Below are positions 53,472-63,300 of a DNA stretch of 64,000 nucleotides, in pieces; position 1 is the stretch's first letter; every line of letters starts with the position of its first letter. Below the pieces are notes generated by a model. That model saw only the letters and a program-made list of their open reading frames with translations, was not told the origin of the DNA and made no database searches. The stretch is from NCBI RefSeq assembly GCF_003259435.1, contig NZ_QLMA01000007.1:310001-374000 (forward strand), written 5' to 3'. Origin of the DNA: Chitinophaga dinghuensis (lineage in GTDB: Bacteria; Bacteroidota; Bacteroidia; Chitinophagales; Chitinophagaceae). Made by a program: the position numbers and the translations under genes.

Positions 53472-55187
53472 TTAAATAGCAGCGGCGCTTTCCTTGCCCA
53501 TTACATGCTCAATGGCGGCGTATAAAGCCCGCTTTGGTAATGGTTTCATGAGGTAATTATCTGCCCCTGCATCCAGGAACCACTGCTTTTCCTCCTCTGA
53601 AGATGTTCCACTCACAATGATAACGCGCGTATCTGGCGACAGGATATGCACCTGTTCCAGGAACTCATGGCCAGTCATATCTCCCAGGAATACATCCAGT
53701 AATAAAACATCTGGCTGCCAGTCCCTGCAAAGTTTAAGTCCTTCTTCCCCATGAAAGGCCTGGCGGATATGAATCTCCGTATCATCAAAATAGCGTTTCA
53801 GGTATTTCTGGCTGAAAGTGTCATCATCTACCGCAAGTAATTTCAGTCCCTCGAAACCATCCAGGTTAGACACTACTTTCATCGGAGGAGTGGCGGCTTC
53901 CTGCAAAGGCCACTCCAGGATAAACGTCGTGCCTTTATTTTCTTCGCTCTCCAGTGCCAGTGTTCCGCCTATCGCCCGCGTAAGGTTATTGGCCACATAC
54001 AGCCCAATACCTGAGCCTTGCAGGAATTCATTTTTCTCCGTCTCATAGAGATTAAAAATGCGGTCTCTCTTTTCGCGTGACATACCCATTCCGCGGTCCT
54101 GCACACTTATGCAAAGGCGCTCATTTTCCCGGGAAAGCGTAATAGAAACAACACTATTCTCTCTCGTAAATTTGATGGCATTGATAATGAGATTAATGAC
54201 GATCTTATTCAGACAGTTCTTGGGGGAACTGATGTAGGAGGGAATGTCGTCTCCCGAAACAAACACTAATGCTACCTGCTTATGCGATGCCTGATACTGG
54301 AAAGATTTCACAATTCCCTGCAACCAGTCGGCAGGAGCAAAAACCTCAGGAGAACAGCATTGCCTTTCTGCAGCCTCGAGTTCCAGTACATTGTTCACGA
54401 CAGACATGGCATAGCCGCTGCTGGCATTCAAATCATGCATATATTCCATCAGGGGATTATATTCATCTTTCCCGGAAATCTCTCTCGTCATTACTTCCGT
54501 GATACCCGCCATGGAATGCAGGGGATTCCTGATTTCATGGCTCAGAAACTGCGCCAGCATAGACTTCTCCTTTAACGCTTGTTGCAGTTCCCTATTTGAT
54601 TTTTTGAGCGCTTTAATCAGACCGAGCACGTTCCGTTTGAAGAAACCAACGCCGGCAGATATCAATATGAACAAGGATGCCGCGCAGCATTCTTTAAAAA
54701 AGCGGATCGACTGTAAACCTTTTTCTGGTACAGGATTTAGAAAGCCGGTATGGAAATTTATTTTGATGATAAGCAGACACGCAATACTTAAAGTGATACA
54801 ACTCACTATGATCCAGGTGCGGGTAAATACCAGTAACGTTACTATGATCAAAAAGGCCGCGAGGATGGCTTCTCCCACAACCGCGCCCTTCACGATGGCC
54901 AGTAGGATGGCCACTGTCTGATGGATGGCCAGGAAAAATAACCTTGCCATTAAAGTCATTCCCAGTTCGTTTAACAGCAATAAGCCCAGAAAGGCAATAC
55001 CAGCAAGTGTTCCCAGACCAAGGAAATAGCTGTCACGCGTATAGGAAAAAAGTAAACAGGATTGAATAGCGATGAGAACCGCAGATATGATGCTCAGGGT
55101 GTTAATTACTGTGACTGAATTAATACCATCCTGGCAGCTCGTTGTCTCTGCTGGATTGGGGTTGGTTTGCTTAAGTAGGGTCGTCAT
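53472..55187 (-). CDS. Hybrid histidine kinase with C-terminal receiver domain
   Basis: A 571-residue protein. It has about six membrane helices (about 28-185), a coiled linker, HisKA with LAQFLSHEIRNPLHSM (His217), HATPase_c with INLIINAIKF, RGMGMS and GSGIGLYVANNL, and a receiver domain (about 448-565) with Asp498 in LLLDVFLGD. Phosphate is expected to move from His217 to Asp498 and then to an unseen phosphotransfer or output protein. The N-terminus has no recognised sensor domain. No partner is adjacent. Confidence 0.9.
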   Translation of the reverse strand: MTTLLKQTNPNPAETTSCQDGINSVTVINTLSIISAVLIAIQSCLLFSYTRDSYFLGLGTLAGIAFLGLLLLNELGMTLMARLFFLAIHQTVAILLAIVKGAVVGEAILAAFLIIVTLLVFTRTWIIVSCITLSIACLLIIKINFHTGFLNPVPEKGLQSIRFFKECCAASLFILISAGVGFFKRNVLGLIKALKKSNRELQQALKEKSMLAQFLSHEIRNPLHSMAGITEVMTREISGKDEYNPLMEYMHDLNASSGYAMSVVNNVLELEAAERQCCSPEVFAPADWLQGIVKSFQYQASHKQVALVFVSGDDIPSYISSPKNCLNKIVINLIINAIKFTRENSVVSITLSRENERLCISVQDRGMGMSREKRDRIFNLYETEKNEFLQGSGIGLYVANNLTRAIGGTLALESEENKGTTFILEWPLQEAATPPMKVVSNLDGFEGLKLLAVDDDTFSQKYLKRYFDDTEIHIRQAFHGEEGLKLCRDWQPDVLLLDVFLGDMTGHEFLEQVHILSPDTRVIIVSGTSSEEEKQWFLDAGADNYLMKPLPKRALYAAIEHVMGKESAAAI

Positions 55188-55309
55188 TGCTGCAGCGGGG
55201 TTTCTTAGAATAAACGTATAATACCGGATGCCGTATTCCGGATAATTGTTAATCAGATGTTATTCCGATATCCCTCCTTGGGGTGATTTTAGTTCTATAT
55301 GATTGATAA

Positions 55310-56077
55310 TCAGAACTTACCGTTTTTATTCTTCCATTGGTTTCGCATGGGAATACTCTGAATGGTATCCCAATGCTCTGCAATGAAATCGTTTTCTACA
55401 CGGAAGAGATCGTAAAAGGCGCAATGGTAGGAGTCCATATATCCTTCACTGACAACCAGCACAAAATTACCTTCTCCGAGTACCTGATGTACCTTCGAGT
55501 ATTTCATGGTGACGCCATGCTCGCCCCAGTCTTTCAGTGCAGAGTTGAGCCCTGTTAACCCGTCGCCAATGCCTGGATTGTGCTGGATGTATTGGTCTCC
55601 GTAAAAATATTTAGGCAGCATTTCCATCTGGCCGTTGATCAGGATATCTTCCACGAAATCTTTGACCAGTTTCTTATTGGCGCTGGTTTTACCGAGGTCA
55701 TGCAGGTCGGTGCTTCCATCCGTCATGCTATGGCCGCTGGGATTAGGAATTTTAGGAGTCGATTGTAGATTGTCCCAGTGTTCACAGATATGCTCATTCT
55801 CAAAACGAAAGATATCAAACCCTATTTTAGGTCCGAAGAAGTTGTAATCAGTGTGGGCGAAAACGATGTCTCCATCCTGAAAAATACGCATGGTATTGAC
55901 TTTTGCGCTGCCTTTAGGGAGGTCTTGTAACAAAGCTCCGAAGCCAGCCAGGCCGTCGGCGGCATCCAGGTTATGTTGAATGTATTTTTCGGGATTGATG
56001 TAATTAACAGGTGCAGTAGCACCAGTTTCGATGGATTTCAGGAGTTCAAATACCATCTGTTTAGGTGTGTGTTCCAT
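55310..56077 (-). CDS. Tandem SnoaL/NTF2-like domain protein
   Basis: A 255-residue cytosolic protein made of two NTF2-like domains that resemble each other: first half with YIQHN, GDIVFAHTDY, FDIFRFENEHICEHWD and second half with YIQHN, GNFVLVVSEGY, YDLFRVENDFIAEHWD. The SnoaL-like family includes polyketide cyclases and many uncharacterised hydrolase-like proteins; the duplicated form is less common. No catalytic assignment is possible. ATG 56077 is preferred over an upstream TTG. Confidence 0.85.
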   Translation of the reverse strand: MEHTPKQMVFELLKSIETGATAPVNYINPEKYIQHNLDAADGLAGFGALLQDLPKGSAKVNTMRIFQDGDIVFAHTDYNFFGPKIGFDIFRFENEHICEHWDNLQSTPKIPNPSGHSMTDGSTDLHDLGKTSANKKLVKDFVEDILINGQMEMLPKYFYGDQYIQHNPGIGDGLTGLNSALKDWGEHGVTMKYSKVHQVLGEGNFVLVVSEGYMDSYHCAFYDLFRVENDFIAEHWDTIQSIPMRNQWKNKNGKF

Positions 56078-56176
56078 AAAATATAGTTCTGACAATGTTG
56101 AATCACGGGATATACAATATTCTAAACAATCATCCTGCTCTTAAAGTTTTATGGCGTGCCAGACTAATCCTACTGC

Positions 56177-56213
56177 AAAAATAAGCCACGCGGCCGGATT
56201 AAGGCTGCGTGGC
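56177..56213 (-). terminator. Terminator of the duplicated 735-residue protein gene
   Basis: An 11-bp stem with one G-T pair (56185-56195 with 56203-56213) and a 7-nt loop. On the minus strand it is followed by a T-rich tract (56177-56184). Confidence 0.85.
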
Positions 56214-56241
56214 GAGTCGAATTTTCAGAATGATGACCAGA

Positions 56242-58449
56242 TTATGGCAAAACTGCAAAGCCGATCGACTTCGCGGCGCCATGATCAGTCAGGTTATACA
56301 AGTATGAACCATCTATGAAGTTGATTTTATAACCTACCAGGGACCGGTCGTATCCTCTCAAGGTGATGGTGTATCCGCAGGATTGCAGGTACTTGGTATT
56401 GATGGTGAAATTCAGGGCTGTATCTCCATGATCAGCAAAGCCGGTACAGGTATGTGAAGCCGGCGTTATGAAGGTGCTGACTGGGGTGCCAGCCGGGATA
56501 ATATGACCGGAAGGCTGGATATCCAGGTACCAGTTGTTGAAATAATTGTCCGTCACCGTTAACTGACCATTTATAACATCGCCGCTCTTGTAGAATTTAC
56601 AGTCACCGCCCACAATCACGATATCCAGTGTTTGGGTAGGATCAAGCGTAGTGCCGGGCGTGTTATCATAAATGAAACCTGTATTATCCAGCATTACCGT
56701 TACGGGTGCGGAAGTGCTGATATTGGCAGCAGCATGTGCCGGATCTTTGGTATACAGGATACGCAATTTATGCAGGCCATTCCGGTTGCCGCTGTCCCAT
56801 AATGCGAGGAGGGACAGTTTTTCCGCTTTGGTAGGTACGGAAGGCAGGTAAGTATACCAACCGGCATTGGTGGTTGGGTCCTGGGTCACCAGGCTTTGCA
56901 CGCTGCCTTCGATAATCTGGAAAATTTGTTTATCCAGTATATCCTGCCAGGTGCTGCCATTGTTATCGGAGAACTGCACCTTGTAGAAAGTAGTACCGGA
57001 AGCGCCGCTATTGGTAAACAGCCCGCTGAGTTTGATCAATCCGCCGAAAGGCATAGCTGCATTAGGATATAAGCCTCCCGGATAAGCCAAACCTTGTGTG
57101 GCAGAAGTAGTTTGATCAATATTGGAAATAGCCACACCGTTTACATCAAACAGGTTTAAGCCTAGTTGTCCGCCGCCAGGAACGCCCGGACGAATTTGTA
57201 CAAAGGAGTCTACGCGGTTACCATAGAAGTTGAGCGCGTTAGGATCTGTTGTGGAAGGAAGTGTTTGCCAGGAGAGGACGCCGCGGATTTTCACTACGTT
57301 GGGCGATTCGCAGCCTCTCAAATGTTTGGCAATGTCCACTTGCAATGCAACATTGTAATATAAACCATTGGCCGGGATGCCAGTGATATCATGCGTATTT
57401 ACACTAGCCGTTCCCAGATAAGATTCAAAGATGCCATCGTTGTTCCAGTCGGCCCAGAAGGCAACATATTCATTGGAACCTGCGGTACACATGTTACCGT
57501 TAAAGCCGGCGGATTTTTTAATTTTCAAAACGCCGCCAACCGTATCAGTAGCAGTGTTGAGGCCTACGCAAGTAAGTTCTTCGAAAGTAACATCTGCTTT
57601 GCTGTTATCCACGATAACAGGTTTAGAAATGATACTACCTAATGATGCGAGGTTTACGCCCAGTTTGCTGATGGAAGCCACGTCATAGGCTTGTGCAGTA
57701 GGCGCTGTTTGCGCTACTCCTGCCAGCTGTGGTACAATACTGGTATAGAAAGTACGCTGGTCGGGTACGCCGGCAGCCTGATAGGTCTTATAGAATTCTG
57801 CTACCGGTGGGAGCGGATCTGGTACAACGGGTACTTTTGTTTTAGGATCAATATTGGGCAATCCAATATTTCCGAGGTTAACGGTAGTTAAGATGTCGTG
57901 CAGATAAAAGGCCGGTTTTCTCTTTAACTGGATATCGGCATCCAGCACATTTCCGAAATACGGAACATCGTTGGGATTGCTGGATGGAATGGTATTCCAG
58001 GCGAGTACGCCTCTTACAGTTGGCATCACGGCTGTATCGCAGGCAGTGATCTTACGGTGTGCCTCATCATTGAGGTAGACAGTAGCCATGTAATTCAGCG
58101 GGTGATTAGTAGATGGCGCATCCGGAATATCCGCTACTTTGAAACTGGTCAGGCCGGCATCCTTGAAGCCATTGCCATCATGGTAATCTACAAAGAAGCG
58201 TACATACTCGAGCGAGCCGAGTGAGCACAGATTACCGCTGTAGCCGGTAGCCTGTTTGACCCTTACAATGGCTTCCAGTCTGGATAAATCCGGATTGAAA
58301 CCAATGCAGGTAAGTTGTTCCCAGTAGGTGATGCTTGCTGCTTTTGCAACTTCCGGCTGGAACTTGGCCAGAAGGAACGTTTGGCGAACCTGTTGAAATG
58401 CCTGGATTTGATCAACAGTCAGGTTTTCTTTTACAAGTGGCTGTACCAT
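56242..58449 (-). CDS. Unknown 735-residue protein with two homologous cysteine-containing domains
   Basis: No signal peptide is visible: the start (MVQPLVKENLTVDQI) is polar. The protein contains two related domains of about 135 residues, at 41-177 and 287-422. Both share ExLTCxG, a G-x-x-GNxC-x-x-GS-x-EYV segment followed by a D-x-x-DG-x-F (calcium-loop-like) segment, and a late RGVLxW motif. Three cysteines correspond: 48/294, 75/321 and 137/380. The D-x-x-xDG-x-F part recalls the GEVED-type surface domains of Bacteroidota. The C-terminal third (about 430-735) is beta-rich with an Ig-like look. Its role is unknown. It stands alone, with a strong terminator. Confidence 0.7.
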   Translation of the reverse strand: MVQPLVKENLTVDQIQAFQQVRQTFLLAKFQPEVAKAASITYWEQLTCIGFNPDLSRLEAIVRVKQATGYSGNLCSLGSLEYVRFFVDYHDGNGFKDAGLTSFKVADIPDAPSTNHPLNYMATVYLNDEAHRKITACDTAVMPTVRGVLAWNTIPSSNPNDVPYFGNVLDADIQLKRKPAFYLHDILTTVNLGNIGLPNIDPKTKVPVVPDPLPPVAEFYKTYQAAGVPDQRTFYTSIVPQLAGVAQTAPTAQAYDVASISKLGVNLASLGSIISKPVIVDNSKADVTFEELTCVGLNTATDTVGGVLKIKKSAGFNGNMCTAGSNEYVAFWADWNNDGIFESYLGTASVNTHDITGIPANGLYYNVALQVDIAKHLRGCESPNVVKIRGVLSWQTLPSTTDPNALNFYGNRVDSFVQIRPGVPGGGQLGLNLFDVNGVAISNIDQTTSATQGLAYPGGLYPNAAMPFGGLIKLSGLFTNSGASGTTFYKVQFSDNNGSTWQDILDKQIFQIIEGSVQSLVTQDPTTNAGWYTYLPSVPTKAEKLSLLALWDSGNRNGLHKLRILYTKDPAHAAANISTSAPVTVMLDNTGFIYDNTPGTTLDPTQTLDIVIVGGDCKFYKSGDVINGQLTVTDNYFNNWYLDIQPSGHIIPAGTPVSTFITPASHTCTGFADHGDTALNFTINTKYLQSCGYTITLRGYDRSLVGYKINFIDGSYLYNLTDHGAAKSIGFAVLP

Positions 58450-58828
58450 TTGTGTGAGTTTTTGAGGTTAAGAGGAATTACAAAAAATAAATAGTTAGAA
58501 TAGTCAAGCGGAATTTGGGGTAATTGGATTGTTGTAGGCTCTTGAATTTTGCTTGAGGTTTCGTTAAATCACAATGCAAAGCTCTGATAAAGATTTCAAT
58601 TTATCAAGAGGATTCCTAACGAATTTTATTTTGGGTATTTATACGCAAATAAGAATCCTGCTGCATAAATATTATTTATTCGGATTAAAAGAAATGTTAA
58701 AGCTGACAGTCGCCAACTGATTAATCAGTAAATTTGTGATACTCAAAAGTTAATTACTGTTTCTATTTACCCCGTTCCCATTGTGACCCCGCCCAGGTTT
58801 CGTATTGATTTAACTAAATATATCAGAT
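58450..58828. other. 379-bp divergent intergenic region
   Basis: It separates the unknown 735-residue gene (-) from the SDR gene (+). It is AT-rich, contains no gene, and holds a perfect plus-strand -7 box at 58729-58736. No exact minus-strand box was seen. Confidence 0.5.
58729..58736 (+). promoter_or_regulatory. -7 promoter box TAAATTTG of the SDR gene
   Basis: A perfect TAnnTTTG match, 92 nt before the SDR start, implying a leader of about 85 nt. No clear -33 element. Confidence 0.45.
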
Positions 58829-59587
58829 ATGAAAAGATTGGAAAATAAGGTGGCGCTCATCACCGGTGGCGCCGGAAGTATCGGACAAACAACAGCAAAA
58901 TTATTTATTGACGAAGGCGCCAAAGTAGTATTGGTGGATCTGGATGAAGCCGCTCTCAAAAAGATAACGGATACGCTGGGCCCTAATGCAGCTTATGTAG
59001 CTGCTAATGTAACCGTCGCGAAAGATGTGGAAAGATATGCCACTGAGGCGGTAAAGAAATTTGGTAAGATTGATATCTTCTTCAACAACGCAGGCATCGA
59101 AGGCTCCGTTGCGCCTATTACGGAATTTCCGGAAGAAGTGTTCGATAAAGTACTGGCCGTAAATGTAAAAGGCGTTTTCCTGGGCTGTAAATACGTACTC
59201 CCTCAAATGAAAGATGGCGCCAGTATGATTATTACTTCCTCTGTGGCAGGCTTAGGCGGTTCTCCTAATTTCATCGCCTATGTAACCAGTAAACACGCTA
59301 CACTGGGCATTATGAAGGTAGCTGCGCTGGAAGCCGCTGCCAGGAAAATACGGGTGAATACCATCCATCCTTCCCCGGTGAACAACCGTATGATGCGTAG
59401 CATTGAAGAAGGATATGAACCTGGTAAAGGCACAGATGTGCAGAAGAAATTCGCTGCCGAAATACCTTTGGGCCGCTATGCCGAACCTATCGAAATCGCC
59501 AAACTCGTATTATTCCTCGGTTCGGACGATAGCCAGTTTATCACCGGCGCACAATATGTGATCGATGGCGGACAAAACGCAAAATAA
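58829..59587 (+). CDS. Short-chain dehydrogenase/reductase (classical SDR)
   Basis: A 252-residue enzyme. The NAD(P)-binding glycine motif reads TGGAGSIG; NNAGIEG follows; the catalytic Ser lies in TSSVAG, and Tyr and Lys in YVTSK. An Asp at the end of the second strand (VLVDLD) suggests NAD rather than NADP. It ends in VIDGGQ, as usual for classical SDRs. The substrate is unknown. A RibD-like gene follows after 82 bp, across a likely terminator. Confidence 0.93.
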   Translation: MKRLENKVALITGGAGSIGQTTAKLFIDEGAKVVLVDLDEAALKKITDTLGPNAAYVAANVTVAKDVERYATEAVKKFGKIDIFFNNAGIEGSVAPITEFPEEVFDKVLAVNVKGVFLGCKYVLPQMKDGASMIITSSVAGLGGSPNFIAYVTSKHATLGIMKVAALEAAARKIRVNTIHPSPVNNRMMRSIEEGYEPGKGTDVQKKFAAEIPLGRYAEPIEIAKLVLFLGSDDSQFITGAQYVIDGGQNAK

Positions 59588-59618
59588 TCCTTACATTTTG
59601 AACCAATATCAGTAGTCG

Positions 59619-59650
59619 GCGGTTCTTCCTTCATCGGGAGAACCGCTTTT
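59619..59650 (+). terminator. Likely terminator of the SDR gene
   Basis: An 8-bp stem (59619-59626 with 59639-59646), a 12-nt loop, then four T. It lies 20 bp upstream of the next start codon. Confidence 0.7.
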
Positions 59651-59669
59651 CGTTTAAACTATCATCACC

Positions 59670-60251
59670 ATGAGAAAACTTACCTCTTTTCAGTTCCTTA
59701 CCCTCAATGGCTTCTTCTCAGATGCCACCGGTAATACTTCCTGGAGTAGCCAGGGAGATGAACAACGCGATTTCGCATTGGACAAAATGGAAGCAGAGCA
59801 TATCCTCCTGTTTGGGAGGAAAACCTACGAGCATATGATAAATTGGTGGCCCACAGAAGCGGCCAGGAAAGCTGATCCGGAAATGGCCGCCGGTATGAAT
59901 AATGCAGAGAAAATCGTTTTTTCTAATAAGCTGAAGAAGGCCGAATGGCAGAATACCCGCATTGTAAGCGGAGATATCATTGAAGAAGTACGTCGACTCA
60001 AAAACACGCCCGGTAAGAATCTGGCATTACTCGGCAGCGGCAGCATTCTCACGCAATTCGCAGAAAATCATCTCATAGATGAGCTCGAACTGATGATGAA
60101 TCCCATTGCTATCGGAGACGGGCATACGCTGTTTGGCGGTCTGAAAAAGGAGATCCCACTCCAGTTATTGTCTACCAAAGCATTCCATAACGGGGTAGTC
60201 CTGCTGAAGTATATTCCAGCCAAACTACATTATCCGGAAGAAGGCCGATAG
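59670..60251 (+). CDS. DHFR/RibD C-terminal-like reductase
   Basis: A 193-residue cytosolic protein of the RibD_C/dihydrofolate-reductase-like family: LNGFFSDATGNTSW at the start, LLFGRKTYEHMINWW, and a GSGSILTQFAENHLIDELELMMNPIAIGDG segment, read in parts. Members are NADPH-dependent reductases of pterin or pyrimidine compounds; most small stand-alone copies have no known substrate. It starts 20 bp after a likely terminator and may have its own promoter, which I could not identify. Confidence 0.9.
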   Translation: MRKLTSFQFLTLNGFFSDATGNTSWSSQGDEQRDFALDKMEAEHILLFGRKTYEHMINWWPTEAARKADPEMAAGMNNAEKIVFSNKLKKAEWQNTRIVSGDIIEEVRRLKNTPGKNLALLGSGSILTQFAENHLIDELELMMNPIAIGDGHTLFGGLKKEIPLQLLSTKAFHNGVVLLKYIPAKLHYPEEGR

Positions 60252-60312
60252 TACAGTAGGGGAATACATCAATAAATATTATATTAGTAGGGATCTATTG
60301 CCAACAAATTCC

Positions 60313-63300
60313 ATGTTAGATAAACGTTTACTGATCCCACTATTGTTGCTGTTCAGCGCGGTTGCCTGTGCACAGGATTTTGTATCCCTGAATGTACGCG
60401 ATGGCCTCTCCAATAATCAGGTCAACTGTATATTGAAGGATAACAAAGGCTTTATGTGGTTTGGCACCATGAGCGGACTAAACCGCTACGACGGCTCTTC
60501 CTGCAAAGTGTTCCGGTTGAATCCGGACGACAGTTCGTCTCTCCCTGATAATTATATACTCACTATTTACGCCGCTCCGGAGAATCAACTTTTTATTCAT
60601 ACCCGCAACGGCGATGTATTTTACAATCCATTACAGGAGAATTTTTTAAAGGGAGACAAATACTTATCTGCCCTCGGTCTTCCCTCCACTGGGCTGAGTT
60701 GTATTAAGTCCATCCGGGGCAATTACTGGTTCGCTTATCAGGATGGACGCATCTTCCGCCGGACCCCTTCCGGGAAAATTATACCCATTCTGCATACGGG
60801 CACACAGGCTGGCATTACCGATATGTCTTTCACGAAAAGTGGCTACCTACTTACATTCGGCCAGGATGGCGTACTACAGCAGATCGATATTGATTCCAAT
60901 AAAGTGATCCGCAGTAAAAATCTGTTACCTCGAATGCCGGAGTCTACGCCCTTGGACCTGCGATTGTTTGTAGATAATGAAGATGATATCTGGATGTATA
61001 TACGCGGAAGAGATTTCGGGGTGATGTATGCCAACGGACAATCCTGGGAAACCCGCTATCTGCGTAGTAAAGACGGTATCCTCAATAATGATATCGTCAA
61101 CAGTATTGTGCAGGATGACCAATCCCAGATATGGATCGGCACCGATCATGGCGGTATTAATGTGCTGGATAAGAGCACCTTCAAAGCGAGGTTCCTCCTC
61201 AATTCCGATGAGGATGTAAAGAGTCTCGCTGAAAATGCCGTCTATGCGCTTTACAAAGATGACCTCGGCATCATCTGGTGTGGTACCTATAAACGCGGCA
61301 TCAGTTACTATGCGGAAAACATGCGTAGATTCAAACTCTACAATAAAAAATTTAATGAGTCTAACAGCCTGGCTTATAATGATGTAAACTGCTTTGCTGA
61401 AGATAAAAAAGGAAACATTTGGATAGGTAGTAATGGCGGCGGATTATTGTTCTTTGACCGGCAATCAAATACCTTCCGGCAATGGAAACACAGCGCTGAT
61501 CCCGGCAGTATCAGCAATGATGTGATTTTAAGTTTGTATGTAGACGACGATAACAGCGTCTGGATTGGTTACTATTTCGGGGGACTGGATCATTTCCGGA
61601 ATGGGCAGTTCACCCATTATCATCCGGATGCAGGTAATCCTTTTAGTCTGGCAGATAAGACCGTTTGGAAGATTTACAAAGACAGCCAGCACAATGTATG
61701 GATAGGTACTTTAGGAGGTGGACTGGACCGCTTCGATCCGGTGAAAGGCGTGTTCTTCCACAGCAATACCAGTATGCCCAATTCTCTGCATTCCAATTAT
61801 ATCTCCGACATCACCGAAGATAAGTCCGGTAATCTCTGGATAGGCACCGCCTATGGCATTGATATGCTGGACAGGGCAAAAGGGCAGTTCATCCATTATT
61901 TGCAGGCCACACATGGACTCAGCAACGACAATGTGAGTACTGTGCATTGCGATATTAACGGGAATATATGGGCGGGCTCCAGAGACGGACTCAGTGTATT
62001 CGATGCCGTTAGTCAGCGGTTCCGTACATTCCGCATGGAAGACGGGTTGCCGGATAACAACATTATTGCCGTACTGGATGATGCTGCCGGAAATTTGTGG
62101 GTGAGCACCTCTAACGGTTTATCCAAGATTACGCCGAAACAGGAGACAGGGAAAACAGTCACTGCCATCAGTTGCCGCAACTATAATTACAAAGACGGTT
62201 TACAAGGGGACGCCTTCAATGTAAATGCAGCGCTGGCACTGGCTACCGGAGAGCTGATTTTTGGCGGAGCCAATGGCTTTAACCTTTTTCATCCCGGAGC
62301 AGTGGTCCAAACCCGGCAGGAACCGCCGCTGGTATTTACCAGTCTGCAACTTTTCAACAGAACCATTGCTGTGAACGAACCGCTGCACCATCATGTGATT
62401 TTGTCTGTAGCACTGCCGGAAACAAAAGAGATTACACTGAGATATAATGAGAATGATTTTTCGCTCGACTTTGCAGCATTGGACTATCTGAATACGGATA
62501 AGAATAAGTATGCCTACCAGTACCTGCTGGAAGGCTTTAATAAGGAATGGCAGACAGCCGATGCCCGGTCTAAACGTATCACCTATACGAATATCAATCC
62601 TGGTACCTATACATTGCGACTGAAAGCCCTCAATGATGATGGCGGCCCGAGCTGGCAAGGGATCTCCCTCCGTATTCATATCCTGCCGCCTTTCTGGGCT
62701 ACCCGCTGGGCTTACCTGGCCTATGTATTGCTGTTGGCCGGCGCCTTACTGTTGCTTAGGAGAATCGTACTGCAACGGGCACATCGCAGGTTTGCGCTGG
62801 CGCAGGAACGTAAAGAAGCGCAGCAATTACATGAGCTGGATATATTGAAAATCAAGCTGTTCACAAATTTGAGTCATGAGTTCAGAACGCCTGTTTCCCT
62901 CATTCTGGCCCCATTGGATGAAGTCATTAAACATGAGAAAGACCATACATTCCGGCATAAGTTGTATCTCATTCGGCGTAATGCGAAACGGTTACTGAAT
63001 TTAGTAAATCAACTTATGGATTTCCGTCGGATGGAAATGCATGAACTGAAACTGGACCCGACACCGGGAGATATCATCGACTTTATCCGGGAAGTGGTTT
63101 ACTCCTTTACTGATCTGGCGGAGCGTAAGCAGATGCAACTGCATTTTCAGACCAATACGGATTTGCTATACACACAATTCGACCATGATAAAATAGAGCG
63201 TATTCTTTTTAATCTGCTGTCCAATGCCTTTAAATTCACCCCGGCGGGAGGGAGTATACGTGTATGCGCCGACGTTAGTGGAGACGGAGAGGAGGCCTTG

